DNA of 64,000 nucleotides, from contig NZ_WOCD01000005.1 of assembly GCF_009728465.1 (NCBI RefSeq), forward strand, positions 124,001-188,000, given 5' to 3'. The notes beneath the pieces were generated by a model. That model was not told the DNA's origin. It was given only the letters and a program-made list of their open reading frames with translations, and made no database searches. The stretch is from Psychrosphaera haliotis. GTDB lineage: Bacteria; Pseudomonadota; Gammaproteobacteria; Enterobacterales; Alteromonadaceae. Made by a program: the position numbers and the translations under genes. This document shows positions 29,687 to 40,300 of this stretch, piece after piece. Each line of letters begins with the position of its first letter. The first letter of the stretch is position 1.

Positions 29687-30436
29687 ATGACTGATAATAC
29701 TCGTAACACTGTTGAACAGGCGCAAGCTGAAGGCAAATACATCAGAACTATCAAAAGTTTTGTTAAGCGCGAAGGCCGTCTAACAAAAGGTCAGCAAAAG
29801 GCATTAGATCAGTTCTGGCCAACAATGGGGTTAGAGCATAAACAAGGTTTAGTCGACTTTAAAACAGTGTTTGGCAATGACAACCCTGTTGTTTTAGAAA
29901 TTGGTTTTGGCATGGGTGCGTCACTGGTTGAAATGGCCAAAAATGCGCCTGACAAAAACTTTGTTGGAATTGAAGTTCACCTGCCAGGAGTAGGTGCATG
30001 TTTGTCATCGGCAGACGAAGCAGGCGTAACCAACTTACGTTTGTATAATCATGACGCCATTGAGATATTACGTGACTGTATTGCAGATGAATCTTTAACA
30101 ACTGTACAGTTGTTTTTCCCTGATCCGTGGCACAAAACTCGTCACCACAAGCGAAGAATTGTACAGCCAGCCTTTGTTGAGAGTCTTCGTACCAAATTGA
30201 AAATGGGCGGTGTTTTCCATATGGCCACAGACTGGGAAAACTATTCTGAACATATGATTGAAGTAATGGACTCAACGGACACATTCTCTAATATCGCATC
30301 AAAAATTAATAGTGCCGCAAATAAAACAAGCGTATTTGTTGAACGTCCTGACAGCCGTCCTCTAACGAAGTTTGAACAACGTGGTCACCGTTTAGGTCAT
30401 GGCGTATGGGACATTATGTTTGAGCGAGTAAAATAA
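29687..30436 (+). CDS. trmB: tRNA (guanine-N7-)-methyltransferase
   Basis: 249 residues. The SAM-binding motif is [17 protein letters not shown] and the diagnostic family motif is [15 protein letters not shown]. It makes m7G46 in the variable loop of tRNA. The gene is divergent from mutY across 133 bases, a common gammaproteobacterial neighbourhood, and is followed after one base by rsmC, so the two methyltransferases are likely cotranscribed. Confidence 0.95.
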   Translation: MTDNTRNTVEQAQAEGKYIRTIKSFVKREGRLTKGQQKALDQFWPTMGLEHKQGLVDFKTVFGNDNPVVLEIGFGMGASLVEMAKNAPDKNFVGIEVHLPGVGACLSSADEAGVTNLRLYNHDAIEILRDCIADESLTTVQLFFPDPWHKTRHHKRRIVQPAFVESLRTKLKMGGVFHMATDWENYSEHMIEVMDSTDTFSNIASKINSAANKTSVFVERPDSRPLTKFEQRGHRLGHGVWDIMFERVK

Positions 30437-30437
30437 C

Positions 30438-31514
30438 ATGGCTTCTAACAGTGCTTTTCAAAGCGAAAACCAAGTTATCATTCGCAATATAGACCATTTA
30501 CCTGCAGGCAATATTTTATTGATGGATGCGTTACCAGACGCATCATTAAACGAGTTATCAAAACTACGCCCTGATATTCATTGGACTGTTTACACGCCTT
30601 ATATTGATACCGCTGAGTATTTATCCTCTCAGTCTGTGTCATCACAAGACAACCTAAAAGTTCACAAGTCTGCTTGGTTAACAAAAGCACAAGCGGGTGA
30701 ATTTGACGCTGTGATAATCTATTACCCTAAAGCTAAACTTCGCTTTGATTATTATTTGTCGATGGTCAGCCAGCTTTTAAAAACTGATGGCGAATATTTT
30801 GTTATTGGTGAAAAAAAGGGGGGCGTAAAAGGCTGCGATAAGGTTTTAAACAAATTTACTACTGGAGCGAGGAAAATCGACTCTGCTAGACATTGTATGT
30901 TGTTTAATGCTGTATCAAACAATGAGCCATGCAATAAAACAATGGAAAGCTGGTTTAGTGAAACCAACCTAGAAATTAACGTGTCTGGTGAAACTAAAAA
31001 AGTAACGCTTGCGTCCTTACCTGGCGTGTTTAGCGCTAAAGGTCTAGACAACGGTACTGAACTGTTGCTAAAAAACATGTTGCCCGTTGAAGGAAAGGGC
31101 ATCGACTTTGGTTGTGGTTGCGGTGTTATTGCGACGGTACTGAGCCTAGATTCTAAAAATGAAGTGATTGGCATTGATGTTGACGTTCTTGCGATAGAAA
31201 GTAGTAAGCGCACGTTTGAATTGAATAACGTAACTGCCACGGCAATCCACTCAAATGGACTTGCTAATTTGATGAACAAAGCCAATCAGTTTGACTTTAT
31301 TGTTTCAAATCCGCCATTTCATACAGGCTTGCAAACAGACTATTCAATAGTTGATCAATTTTTAAAAAATAGCGCTGTATTACTTAAAAACCGTTTCAAT
31401 ATGTGGGTCGTGGCTAATTCATTCTTGCCTTACCCAGAACTATTTCAAAAATACCTTAAAAGCGGAAAAACGATAATCAATAATAAACGTTTTTCGGTTT
31501 ATCACATCCGCTAG
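30438..31514 (+). CDS. rsmC: 16S rRNA (guanine(1207)-N2)-methyltransferase
   Basis: 358 residues with the duplicated methyltransferase layout of RsmC (343 in E. coli). The N-terminal half is a degenerate fold; the C-terminal half has GIDFGCGCGVIATVL for SAM binding and the catalytic motif VSNPPFHTG typical of N2-guanine methyltransferases. It starts one base after the trmB stop. RlmG is a related alternative, but length and the FHTG ending favour RsmC. Confidence 0.88.
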   Translation: MASNSAFQSENQVIIRNIDHLPAGNILLMDALPDASLNELSKLRPDIHWTVYTPYIDTAEYLSSQSVSSQDNLKVHKSAWLTKAQAGEFDAVIIYYPKAKLRFDYYLSMVSQLLKTDGEYFVIGEKKGGVKGCDKVLNKFTTGARKIDSARHCMLFNAVSNNEPCNKTMESWFSETNLEINVSGETKKVTLASLPGVFSAKGLDNGTELLLKNMLPVEGKGIDFGCGCGVIATVLSLDSKNEVIGIDVDVLAIESSKRTFELNNVTATAIHSNGLANLMNKANQFDFIVSNPPFHTGLQTDYSIVDQFLKNSAVLLKNRFNMWVVANSFLPYPELFQKYLKSGKTIINNKRFSVYHIR

Positions 31515-31532
31515 TCTTAAAAATTCTATCTA

Positions 31533-31558
31533 GAGGGGCTTAATGTAGCCCCTTTCTT
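31533..31558 (+). terminator. Intrinsic terminator after rsmC
   Basis: GGGGCT (31535-31540) pairs with AGCCCC (31547-31552) across a six-base loop, followed by TTTCTT. It lies 19 bases after the rsmC stop. Confidence 0.8.
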
Positions 31559-31763
31559 ACCTGTTTTTTTGCCCCTACTTTAGCTATTTCTTAGCTATAG
31601 ACTCAGAACGATAAAAAATAATTAAAGCAATCGCTTAATTCCACTTCCTTTCTTTATAATAACAACTATTCTATTTAATTAGGTCTACTAATTTAGGTGT
31701 ATAAGTTTGAATTTTTGTTTCGTTTCTTTTGGGTTAATTAAAGCAAGATAGTTAACATAAATT

Positions 31764-33392
31764 ATGAACAATAGTCTGTCATTAAAATCCGCAATAAACA
31801 CAGCAATACTGCTCGTGAGCATATTGACTCTTGTGGTGTCCGTTACCATATCCACTTTGACCTATAAAAAAAATCAGAAAGACGAATCAATATATTTAGC
31901 GAATACCATTAGCGAGATAATTGCCTATAACGCAGCCGTACCCATTGCTTTTGACCAACGCGTTGGCCTAAACGATTTTTTAAACACCCTAAAAAGCGTG
32001 AAAGAAATACTAAATGTTCATATTTACAAAGTGGATGAAGAATCTCAAAGTATAAAGTTTTTTACTAGCTACAACAGTGGTGACATTGCTCCCATTGTAG
32101 AACAAAAAGATCGGTTAAATAATCTACTGACCCCTCGCTTTAATGAAAACTATTTAGAATATTCTTTGCCCATAACGCACACAAAGCTAGATACCGTTAT
32201 TGGTTACATTTATATAAAGCTGTCTACATCAAGCTACCACAATGATTTATATGAATTACTGAAGATTAATCTAATAATTATACTTGCGGTTGTTATCGTC
32301 GCCTTTGTCATTGCTCATTCCCTAAGAAACAGAATATTAAAACCTATTACTCGATTTGTAGACGAATTAGAAACTGCGAGCCGAGATCCGTCATTTGCTA
32401 AAAAAGTTTCTCCAATTGAATTTGACGAAATTAGTGTTGTTACCAACGCCGTAAATGAACTACTTGCTAAAATTGCCCAGCAAATTAGGCGATTTTCATT
32501 GGCAGAAGAAGAAATAACTGAGCTTAATCAAAACCTTGAAGAAAAGGTTGTATACCGAACAAAAGCCCTTAAAGAGTCTAACCAAGAGCTATTAACTGCG
32601 CTGGAACAAGTTCATCAGTATCAGTCACAAGTTATTCAGTCGGAGAAAATGGCAAGCTTAGGACAAATGGTTGCTGGCGTTGCACATGAGGTTAATACGC
32701 CAATAGGGCTTGGCGTAACAGCATCAACAATGCTTTCCGACCGGATAGACGAGATTTCAAGCAAACTTGATGATAAGACATTAAGTGCAGGTCAATTAAC
32801 GGCTTTTTTAACAGAGAGCAAAGAAAACACCCAAATAATCTATCGCAATTTAACTCGAGCAGCTGATTTAATTAGCTCCTTTAAGCAGGTTGCAGTCGAT
32901 CAAACTGCAGGCGTGATTAGAGAGATTAATCTCCATTCCTATTTGGATGAAATTATTACCTCTATGCAGCCTACCTTAAAAAAATATCGCCATATTATTA
33001 CGGTGGATTGTGATGACAGAATTTCAATTACTACAAAACCAGGTCCACTCAATCAGATAATTATAAACTTGATCATGAACTCCATTCTGCACGGGTTTAA
33101 GTCTATGGAGCAAGGTGACATATCTATAACAGCAGAGGAAAGTAACGGAAACTGTATAATTATTTTTAGAGACAACGGTTGCGGTATTGAACAAAAAATT
33201 AAACAAAAGGTCTTTGATCCTTTTGTCACAACTTCGCGCGGCGATGGAGGTTCAGGCTTAGGTTTACATTTGGTATACAACTTAGTCACTCAAGCACTTC
33301 AAGGTAGTATATCTGTTGAGAGCCAATTAACGGAAGGTGCAATATTCACAATAGAGTTTCCAAGTAAGTTACAGAGCTCAAAACATGATTAA
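31764..33392 (+). CDS. Sensor histidine kinase with CHASE8 periplasmic domain
   Basis: 542 residues. Membrane helices at about 11-31 and 167-185 enclose a periplasmic CHASE8-type domain (38-160; LANTISEIIAYNAAVPIAF, then LKSVKEILNVHIY), the same sensor that YfiN-type diguanylate cyclases use to receive YfiR. A HAMP domain (186-240) and coiled coil (245-290) follow. The HisKA core has His308 in MVAGVAHEVNTPIG, and the HATPase domain has NLIMNSILHG, DNGCGIE and GSGLGLHL. There is no receiver, so a separate regulator must exist; none is adjacent. The last 8 bases overlap the YfiR-like gene, which strongly suggests a paired system. Confidence 0.87.
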   Translation: MNNSLSLKSAINTAILLVSILTLVVSVTISTLTYKKNQKDESIYLANTISEIIAYNAAVPIAFDQRVGLNDFLNTLKSVKEILNVHIYKVDEESQSIKFFTSYNSGDIAPIVEQKDRLNNLLTPRFNENYLEYSLPITHTKLDTVIGYIYIKLSTSSYHNDLYELLKINLIIILAVVIVAFVIAHSLRNRILKPITRFVDELETASRDPSFAKKVSPIEFDEISVVTNAVNELLAKIAQQIRRFSLAEEEITELNQNLEEKVVYRTKALKESNQELLTALEQVHQYQSQVIQSEKMASLGQMVAGVAHEVNTPIGLGVTASTMLSDRIDEISSKLDDKTLSAGQLTAFLTESKENTQIIYRNLTRAADLISSFKQVAVDQTAGVIREINLHSYLDEIITSMQPTLKKYRHIITVDCDDRISITTKPGPLNQIIINLIMNSILHGFKSMEQGDISITAEESNGNCIIIFRDNGCGIEQKIKQKVFDPFVTTSRGDGGSGLGLHLVYNLVTQALQGSISVESQLTEGAIFTIEFPSKLQSSKHD

Positions 33393-34029
33393 ACTTGTTT
33401 CTGTAATTCTCACCTTTGTACTATTTAGCTTGCCTAACGAAGTCAGCGCTTACTTTATAGATAGTACAACGGTCAATGGTAGTAAGGTTAATAGTGCAAC
33501 GATCAATGGTAGTAAGGTTAATAGTGCAACGATCAATGGAACTGCGGTTGATAGTACAACGCTCAATGGTGTTCCAGATATAAAGGCAAAAAAAACAGCA
33601 GCAATAATCTATCAGCTCTTCTTTTTTATAGACTTCAACAACGCACAAAAAGAAGCACAGCCTGAATTCTGTTTTGTTGGTGAAAAGAGTTTTGTTATTG
33701 GTGAAATACTGAAACAAACACATGAAAGTCGAAAACGAAACATTGATGTGTCTATCAGCAATTGGCAACAAGCTTCAGACGTACCTTTATCCTATTGCCA
33801 CATTATATATAACGCAGATCCTAAACCATCTGATAAAGAGATAACTAAAGCATTATCAGAAGAGTCGATGACTATTGCGAACAACGTTAATCTTAAAGAA
33901 ACTGGCAATATTGCTAGCATTTCGTTCCAAGGCACTGCCGTCACCTTTGTTTTCAGTCGGAAACACTTGCGGCGCTCATCGCTAGAAGTTAACCATCAAC
34001 TAATTAGGGCTTCAGTGGTTATACCTTAA
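33385..34029 (+). CDS. YfiR-family periplasmic protein with N-terminal decapeptide repeats
   Basis: 214 residues. A signal peptide (1-22, cleavage near EVSA) is followed by 3.7 copies of a ten-residue repeat (residues 26-62; consensus DSTTVNGSKV) and then a YfiR/DUF4154-like domain. That domain shows AAIIYQLFFFIDF, EFCFVGEKSFVIGEIL, CHIIYNADP and NIASISFQGTAVTFVFSRKHL, with two Cys (97 and 137) near the positions used for disulfides in YfiR. YfiR normally has no repeat between the signal peptide and the fold. The gene overlaps the CHASE8 kinase by 8 bases, so it probably binds and restrains that kinase in the periplasm, as YfiR does YfiN. Family assignment is by motif pattern, not a search. 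Confidence 0.75.
   Translation: MIKLVSVILTFVLFSLPNEVSAYFIDSTTVNGSKVNSATINGSKVNSATINGTAVDSTTLNGVPDIKAKKTAAIIYQLFFFIDFNNAQKEAQPEFCFVGEKSFVIGEILKQTHESRKRNIDVSISNWQQASDVPLSYCHIIYNADPKPSDKEITKALSEESMTIANNVNLKETGNIASISFQGTAVTFVFSRKHLRRSSLEVNHQLIRASVVIP
33460..33570 (+). repeat. 30-bp in-frame tandem repeat, 3.7 copies
   Basis: Units at 33460-33489, 33490-33519, 33520-33549 and a 21-base partial at 33550-33570. Units differ at a few bases (T/A, G/A and third-position changes), so the array is not freshly amplified. Each unit encodes ten residues ending in SKV or TAV, so copy-number change keeps frame. Confidence 0.95.
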
Positions 34030-34045
34030 ATAAAAGGTTTCCCTT

Positions 34046-35783
34046 CTAATTAGGTTTTATCGAAATAGTGTAACCACGATAAGAACAATAACTGTAATTT
34101 TCGCCATTCACATTTTTGCTACCAGACACAGATACAGAATTAGATAACTTACCAACGTTTAGCACATGCCCTTTGCCGAGCTCTATATGCTTTAATAGTG
34201 CTTTTCTGGCGCCAGTGGTACACAACATGTACATTGTTTTTGAAAATGTTTCTGGGCGAAATACTTTGCCAGCCCTAACAACAGGCTGCGAGTATTGGCT
34301 TGAACTATACTTCCAATTCGCAAAATCAAAACTAAACTTGCTGTCTTTAAATAGCGCAGTGTCGTCTTGTGTCATAAAGCTCATTACAATATCAGTCAGT
34401 TTTGCGGGCGCCAAAGATGCTCTAGTAGTTTCTGTATTGTTAACAACTGTCACACCCCCCTCTCCACTTACTTTCAACTCTAGGTCATTAGCATTTTGTT
34501 TTATCGCCAGTACTGTTTCGTTCATCAATGCCAATGCCGTAAGGTAGCTTCATCATTGCTAGCAACCCGAAAAGTCGGCCCTGCCGGCTAATGTTATTAA
34601 ATTCACTGTCAAAGCTTATGCCGTCAAACAAACCTAATCCCGCCATGCTCATCAAAGGCTCGTTGCCTTTCACATGCTTTTTCGAAGCTTCTAAGTTTGA
34701 ATAAATTCCAAAACCATCGTTAAGGCTATCTTTACTCGACCCCTGTATAACAAAACCATTGCGCCCTTCATTCCCGCCTAGCGCACGAATTGCTCCACCA
34801 TTAAAGGCTAAGGTTATTTGCTTATTTTGATGGCGAGACAAAATCCGTTTCCAAACATGATTAGGCTCAATATCGTTAATCATTAAGCTATCTCGAAGGA
34901 CGATTGGGTCTCCATCATGAAAGTAGATCCCGTCCGCTTCCTCCACAAGATCGATAACTTTATCTGGCTCGCTGCAACTCTCTATGAGCTCTTCATTTAA
35001 GTCACCGTAAATACGATCTCTGAAATATCGCTTTGCTATCTTGTGTCTGGTTTCATTAATACTTTTACATGCGGCTTCCACTTTATCTGAGCTAGAAATA
35101 TCTGTCGTTCTCCATATTTCTGCTACAGCTAAATCTAAAGGCATCCATTTCACATCTAAATCAAACTGTTCAAAAGTTTTAATTAACCAATATACGTCTT
35201 CAAAAGCATCTCTATTCGCCGCCGTAACAATTAAAATGTTGTCGCCAGACACATTGTCCACAAACTCTCTTAAAGCTTTTGCTACAAATAGTTGTTTACT
35301 GTTGAAGACGTCTATGTTGACATTTTTGTACCTGTCTCTTTGCAAAAAGCGAGTAGCAATTACTCTCTCTTGAAAAACATCTAATATCATTTGCCAGTGA
35401 AAGGCATCTAGCTTAGTCGCATCTGGTAAATTAGATTTTCTAAAGAAATGACTTAAACCTTTTTCCGTATAGGATTTCGATAGCTCATTAAGCTTGCCAA
35501 TATTTGTTAAAAACTCATGCATTTGTTTAGTTTGAATAGAAGGGTCTGCATAATAAAGTGACGCCAAGGTATTTATGTTTTTTGTATTGAGAAGATAACG
35601 GTGAGTACTATGTGAATTTTCGTTAACTGCTAATTTAGTTTTGCAGTGTTGCGAATGGGCGGATGTACAAACGTCTAACCCACCACCTATTAATACAGTA
35701 CCAAACTTTTCTGCATAAACAGGTTGGGTTGATATTAAAAAAACCAAAAGAAAGTAAGAGGTTAATTTGAAATACCGAAACAT
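34046..35783 (-). pseudogene. Secreted cyanophycinase-like (S51) protein, frameshifted
   Basis: A signal peptide (residues 1-24, ending VYAE) precedes a peptidase S51/cyanophycinase-like domain: FGTVLIGGGLDVC, ILIVTAANRDAFEDVYWL, ADGIYFHDGDPIVLRDSL, LGLFDGISFDSEF and GRLFGLLAMM..GIGIDE. The expected nucleophile segment (TSAGA in the family) reads FNGGA, so the catalytic Ser appears to be missing. The frame breaks at 34515-34523; dropping one base joins GIGIDE to ETVLAIKQNANDLEL and a C-terminal domain with two Cys, giving 578 residues. It faces the YfiR-like gene, 16 bases apart. Substrate is unknown; cyanophycin itself is unlikely. Confidence 0.75.
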
Positions 35784-35916
35784 GCTTTATCACTATCCTA
35801 TGAACTTATAAGTTTAATCCCGATTCAACACTAGCATATTTATAATTTATTTTTGAACCTTATAATAAAAAGTTGAGTAAAACACTAGGTTATTTGATGA
35901 ACTAGACCTTGAAAAT

Positions 35917-35933
35917 GTGGTATAAATGACCAC
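35917..35933 (+). promoter_or_regulatory. Inverted repeat in the folE2 upstream region
   Basis: GTGGT-ATAAATG-ACCAC, a 5-bp inverted repeat with AT-rich centre, lies about 80 bases before the folE2 ATG and overlaps the likely promoter (TTGAAA at 35909, TATAAG at 35934). FolE2 is often under Zur control, but the sequence is not a clear match to the Zur consensus. Candidate operator only. Confidence 0.3.
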
Positions 35934-35958
35934 TATAAGCTAAACACTAATTTTAATA

Positions 35959-35986
35959 GCCCTCTCTATGACACATGAGGGCTTTT
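35959..35986 (+). terminator. Terminator-like hairpin in the folE2 leader
   Basis: GCCCTC (35959-35964) pairs with GAGGGC (35977-35982) and is followed by TTTT, 25 bases before the folE2 start codon. No gene ends just before it on this strand, so it could work as an attenuator in the folE2 leader. Confidence 0.45.
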
Positions 35987-36010
35987 GTTGTTGAAAATTT
36001 TGGAGATTAC

Positions 36011-36937
36011 ATGCCAACTAAAATGCCAGACATCGCAAATCAAGCGAAAGCCCAAACTGAAGGCGTACTTGATTGGGTCGGGATGAGCAACATCGAAATG
36101 CCTTTAATGGTTGAGATGCAGGGTGAAACTCGTCCTATTTCAGCGCTTGTAGAGGCGTTTGTTAATTTAAAAGAGCCTAAGGCTAAAGGCATTCACATGT
36201 CTCGCTTGTATCTTATGTTAGATGAGCTTTCAGTTGAAAGTGCACTAAATATCGAGAATTTAAAGTCGCTTTTAAACAACTTCATTGAAAGTCACCATGA
36301 CCTATCAAACTCTGCCCACCTAAAGTTTGAGTTTGACTATCATATGCGCCGCAAATCATTGATCAGTGGAAAGTTAGGCTGGAAAGCATATCCAGTTGTG
36401 ATCACTGGAAACCTGACTGACGGTGTACTTGATATTGAATTAGCGGTTAAAGTGCCTTATTCATCGACGTGTCCGTGTTCAGCAGCGCTTGCGCGCCAGC
36501 TTATTCAAAATCAGTTTACAAAAACATTTGACGGACAAGCTCAAGTAAATGCAGAAACTGTTCACGAATGGTTAGGATCTACTGAAGGCATAGTAGCTAC
36601 TCCACACAGCCAACGTTCTATTGCTGAAGTTAAAGTTAAGCTAGCTGATTCAGTTTCAGACTTCCCAATTGTTGATCTTGTTGACGCTATTGAGTTTGCT
36701 CTTAAAACGCCAGTTCAAGCAGCCGTAAAACGTGAAGACGAACAAGAGTTTGCTCGCCTTAATGGTCAAAACCTAATGTTCTGTGAAGATGCTGGACGAC
36801 GCATTAAAGCATCATTAAACAGCATTGATGGCTACCGTGACTTCTGGTTACGAGTAAACCATTATGAATCTTTACATGCACACGACGCCGTTTCTGTTGC
36901 AAGTAAAGGCATTGATGGTGGTTACGCTTCTAAATAA
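36011..36937 (+). CDS. folE2: GTP cyclohydrolase FolE2 (type IB)
   Basis: 308 residues of the GCYH-IB family, which makes 7,8-dihydroneopterin triphosphate from GTP for folate and queuosine. The Zn-site region is [13 protein letters not shown] with the catalytic Cys in CPCS, and GIHMSRLY supplies the conserved His/Ser region. The frame opens 12 codons earlier (GTG-like/ATG at 35975), but the ATG at 36011 has a TGGAGA ribosome site 5 bases upstream and gives the common MPTKMPDIA start. FolE2 tolerates zinc limitation better than FolE. It stands alone between two hairpins. Confidence 0.92.
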   Translation: MPTKMPDIANQAKAQTEGVLDWVGMSNIEMPLMVEMQGETRPISALVEAFVNLKEPKAKGIHMSRLYLMLDELSVESALNIENLKSLLNNFIESHHDLSNSAHLKFEFDYHMRRKSLISGKLGWKAYPVVITGNLTDGVLDIELAVKVPYSSTCPCSAALARQLIQNQFTKTFDGQAQVNAETVHEWLGSTEGIVATPHSQRSIAEVKVKLADSVSDFPIVDLVDAIEFALKTPVQAAVKREDEQEFARLNGQNLMFCEDAGRRIKASLNSIDGYRDFWLRVNHYESLHAHDAVSVASKGIDGGYASK

Positions 36938-37305
36938 GCTAATATTCAATATTTAAAGTTCCTTGAAAAGCAGCTCCTATTTTTTACGAGCTGCTTTTTT
37001 ACGCCCTCTTTTGTTACTAAACTACACAAAAAACCTCAACACTTAGAAAACCCTTCAAAAAATCACCAAAACCACTAGCCCGAACTCATTAAATTGTACT
37101 TTTACAACATTATTTTAGAGTCATAGTTCTAATTTCCACTTGATTTAAAACCTTCGCAAGGATAGATTATTTACAATTATTGAATTTATATTCATCACGA
37201 CCCGCTATATCGATGCATTTAAACAAGCCTGAACATTAGTACTTTTAATTTATGACTATACTAATTTAGATATTTGCGCATTGGGTCGCACTTGTGAGGT
37301 TAATT
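36938..37305 (+). other. Intergenic region before gltB
   Basis: 368 bases. The first 60 carry the folE2 terminator; the rest is AT-rich and must hold the gltBD promoter. I see no convincing -35/-10 pair, sigma-54 site or conserved RNA structure. Confidence 0.5.
36966..37000 (+). terminator. Intrinsic terminator after folE2
   Basis: AAAAGCAGCTC (36966-36976) pairs with GAGCTGCTTTT (36988-36998) across an 11-base loop, ending in TTTTTT. It is 29 bases after the folE2 stop. Confidence 0.9.
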
Positions 37306-40300
37306 TTGAGCAACGACAATAACAATAAAATCAAAACGAGCAATCAAACAACTTTACATAATGAAGATTGGGTAAAAGACAATTGTGGGTTTGGCCTAAT
37401 CGCTCACCTTGAAGGTGAACCTAGCCATAAGATAGTTCGAACGGCTATTACTAGCTTGGCTCGAATGCAACATCGTGGCGGTGTATCAGCCGATGGAAAA
37501 ACCGGTGATGGTTGTGGCTTGTTGATGCAAAAGCCCGATCAATTCTTTTCAGCAATTGCCGAACAAAATGGATGGCGTCTTGGCAAAAAATACGCCGTCG
37601 GCAATATTTTCTTCAGTACCGACGTTGTCTTAAAGCAGCAAGCCATTGCTATTATCACTAAAGAGTTAGAAAAAGAAACGCTACAGATTGTAGGCTGGCG
37701 TCAGGTTCCCACCAATAATGAGGTTCTTGGTGAAATCGCAAGTCAAAGTTTACCGGATATTCAACAAGTCTTTATAAATGCACCTCCAGGCTGGCGTAAA
37801 AAGGACTTTGAACGACGACTTTACATGGCAAGGCGTCGAATAGAACAACAAATGATCCACGATCCAGACTTTTATATTCCGAGCCTTAGCTGCTTGGTGA
37901 CCATATACAAAGGGTTGGTCATGCCAAAGGATCTTGCCGACTTTTACTTAGATCTCGCGGACATTAGAATGTCCACCGCCATCTGTGTTTTCCACCAGCG
38001 CTTTTCAACAAACACAACGCCTCAATGGAAACTAGCTCAACCCTTCCGATTCTTAGCTCACAATGGCGAAATCAATACAATTAAGGGTAACCGACAATGG
38101 GCGCAAGCTAGAGAATATAAATTCCACTCTCCTCTGATTGCCGATTTAAAAGATGCTGCACCTTTTGTTAATTACCAAGGCAGTGACAGCGCGTCGCTAG
38201 ATAACATGCTTGAGCTCTTTTTAGCCGGAGGCATGGATTTATTCAGGGCGATGCGACTATTAGTTCCACCAGCTTATCAAAAACACCCACACATGGATAA
38301 AGAGCTAAAGTCTTTTTACGAGTTTAACTCTATGCACATGGAGCCTTGGGATGGCCCTGCGGGAATAGTCATTACCAATGGTCGACATGTCGCCTGTAAC
38401 TTGGACAGGAACGGTTTACGCCCTGCCCGATACATTATTACCAAAGATAAACTGCTAACCCTAGCGTCAGAGTCTGGCATTTGGGACTACACACCCGATG
38501 AAGTAATAGAGCAAGGGCGTGTTGGTCCAGGTGAAATGCTCGCCGTTGACACTTACAACGGTAAAGTTTGGTATTCAGACCAAATTGATCATGATTTAAA
38601 AGACCGACATCCATATAACGAATGGCTTGAACAAAATATTCGACGACTTATTCCATTTGAAGACTACCCTGCGGATCAAATTGGCACTCGTTTATATGAC
38701 GATAAACAACAACGTATTTTGCATAAACTGTTTAATTACACTTACGAAGAAATAGAACAAGTCATCAAAGTACTCGCTTGTGACGGACAAGAAGCAACAG
38801 GCTCCATGGGCGATGATACGCCAATGGCCGTGATGTCCCAAAAAGTTAGAGACTACTACGACTATTTTCGTCAGCAATTTGCTCAGGTTACCAATCCACC
38901 AATAGACCCTCTTAGAGAAAGTCATGTTATGTCGTTGGCAACATGTATTGGTCGAGAACAAAACGTTTTTGCTGAAACCTCAGGATATGCTGACCGTGTT
39001 TTATTCAATTCACCTGTATTGATGTATACCGATATAAAACAACTTAAAGAGTATGATCAAGAGCATTACCGCTCAGAAACGTTTTCACTTTGCTTTAACG
39101 CCGAACAATTTGATTTAAAGTCAGCAATACAGGGCCTATGTAAAAAAGTGGCGCACAGCGTGGCTGAAAACAAGACGGTTATTGTTACTTTGTCCGATAA
39201 AAACCCCACTAAAGATCAACTTGTTATTCCAGCACCTCTCGCTATTGGCGCCGTGCAAGAAACACTTGTTACTCAGCAACTGCGTTGTGATACCAATATT
39301 ATTGTTGAAACTGGTGGCGTGCGTAACTCTCATCAACTTGCTGTGCTTATTGGTCTGGGCGCTACCGCTGTTTATCCATATTTAGCTTATGAAACCGTTG
39401 AGCAATATGTTCAAAAAGGCGATATACCACTCAACGCCAAACAAGCCATGATTAATTATCGCCAAGGTCTCAATAAAGGCTTGTTAAAAATCATGTCTAA
39501 AATGGGCATATCAACGGTGGCAAGCTACCGGTGTTCTAACCTATTTGAGCTTATTGGCATTGGATCTGAAATCATGTCTATGTGCTTCCCTCACATTGTA
39601 AGCCGAATTGGCGGTGCAGAGTTTGTGGATGTGCAATCAGACTTATCTAGACTCAACAAATACGCTTGGTTAGCTCGCAAAGAATTAGAGCATGGCGGGT
39701 TCTTAAAATATGTTCACGGCGGCGAATATCACGCTTATAACCCAGACGTGGTACAACTTTTACAAAAAGCAGTGCAAAGCGGCAATACCAGCGACTACCA
39801 AGCTTACGCCGATGCCGTAAATAATCGACCTGCCAGTCATTTTAGAGATTTGTTTAAATTAAACTCTTCCAGCTCTATTCCTTTAGAACAAGTAGAGCCT
39901 GTAGAAAACCTATTCCCAAAATTTGATTCTGCCGCTATGTCTATCGGAGCATTAAGTCCTGAAGCACATGAAGCACTCGCAGTGGCAATGAACAGACTTG
40001 GCGGATTTTCTAACTCAGGTGAAGGTGGTGAAGATCCTAAGCGTTTTGGCACCGTTAAAAACTCTAAAATAAAACAAATTGCTTCAGGCCGTTTTGGTGT
40101 TACGCCTCATTATTTAAGAAATGCCGAAGTTATTCAGATTAAAGTCGCTCAAGGTGCAAAACCCGGAGAAGGCGGTCAGTTACCTGGAGAAAAAGTAAGC
40201 CCAGAAATCGCCAAGTTACGCTTCTCAATTCCTGGTGTGACATTAATATCTCCACCGCCACATCACGATATCTATTCGATTGAAGATTTGGCGCAGCTAA

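Noticed and set aside
30752..31285. 177-codon open frame opposite rsmC
   Set aside because: Antisense to a conserved methyltransferase domain; no plausible start or homology.
33421..33771. Open frame opposite the repeat-containing YfiR-like gene
   Set aside because: It owes its length to the tandem repeat read in antisense (repeated CTINLTTIDR) and has no family features; the plus-strand gene has a signal peptide and domain.
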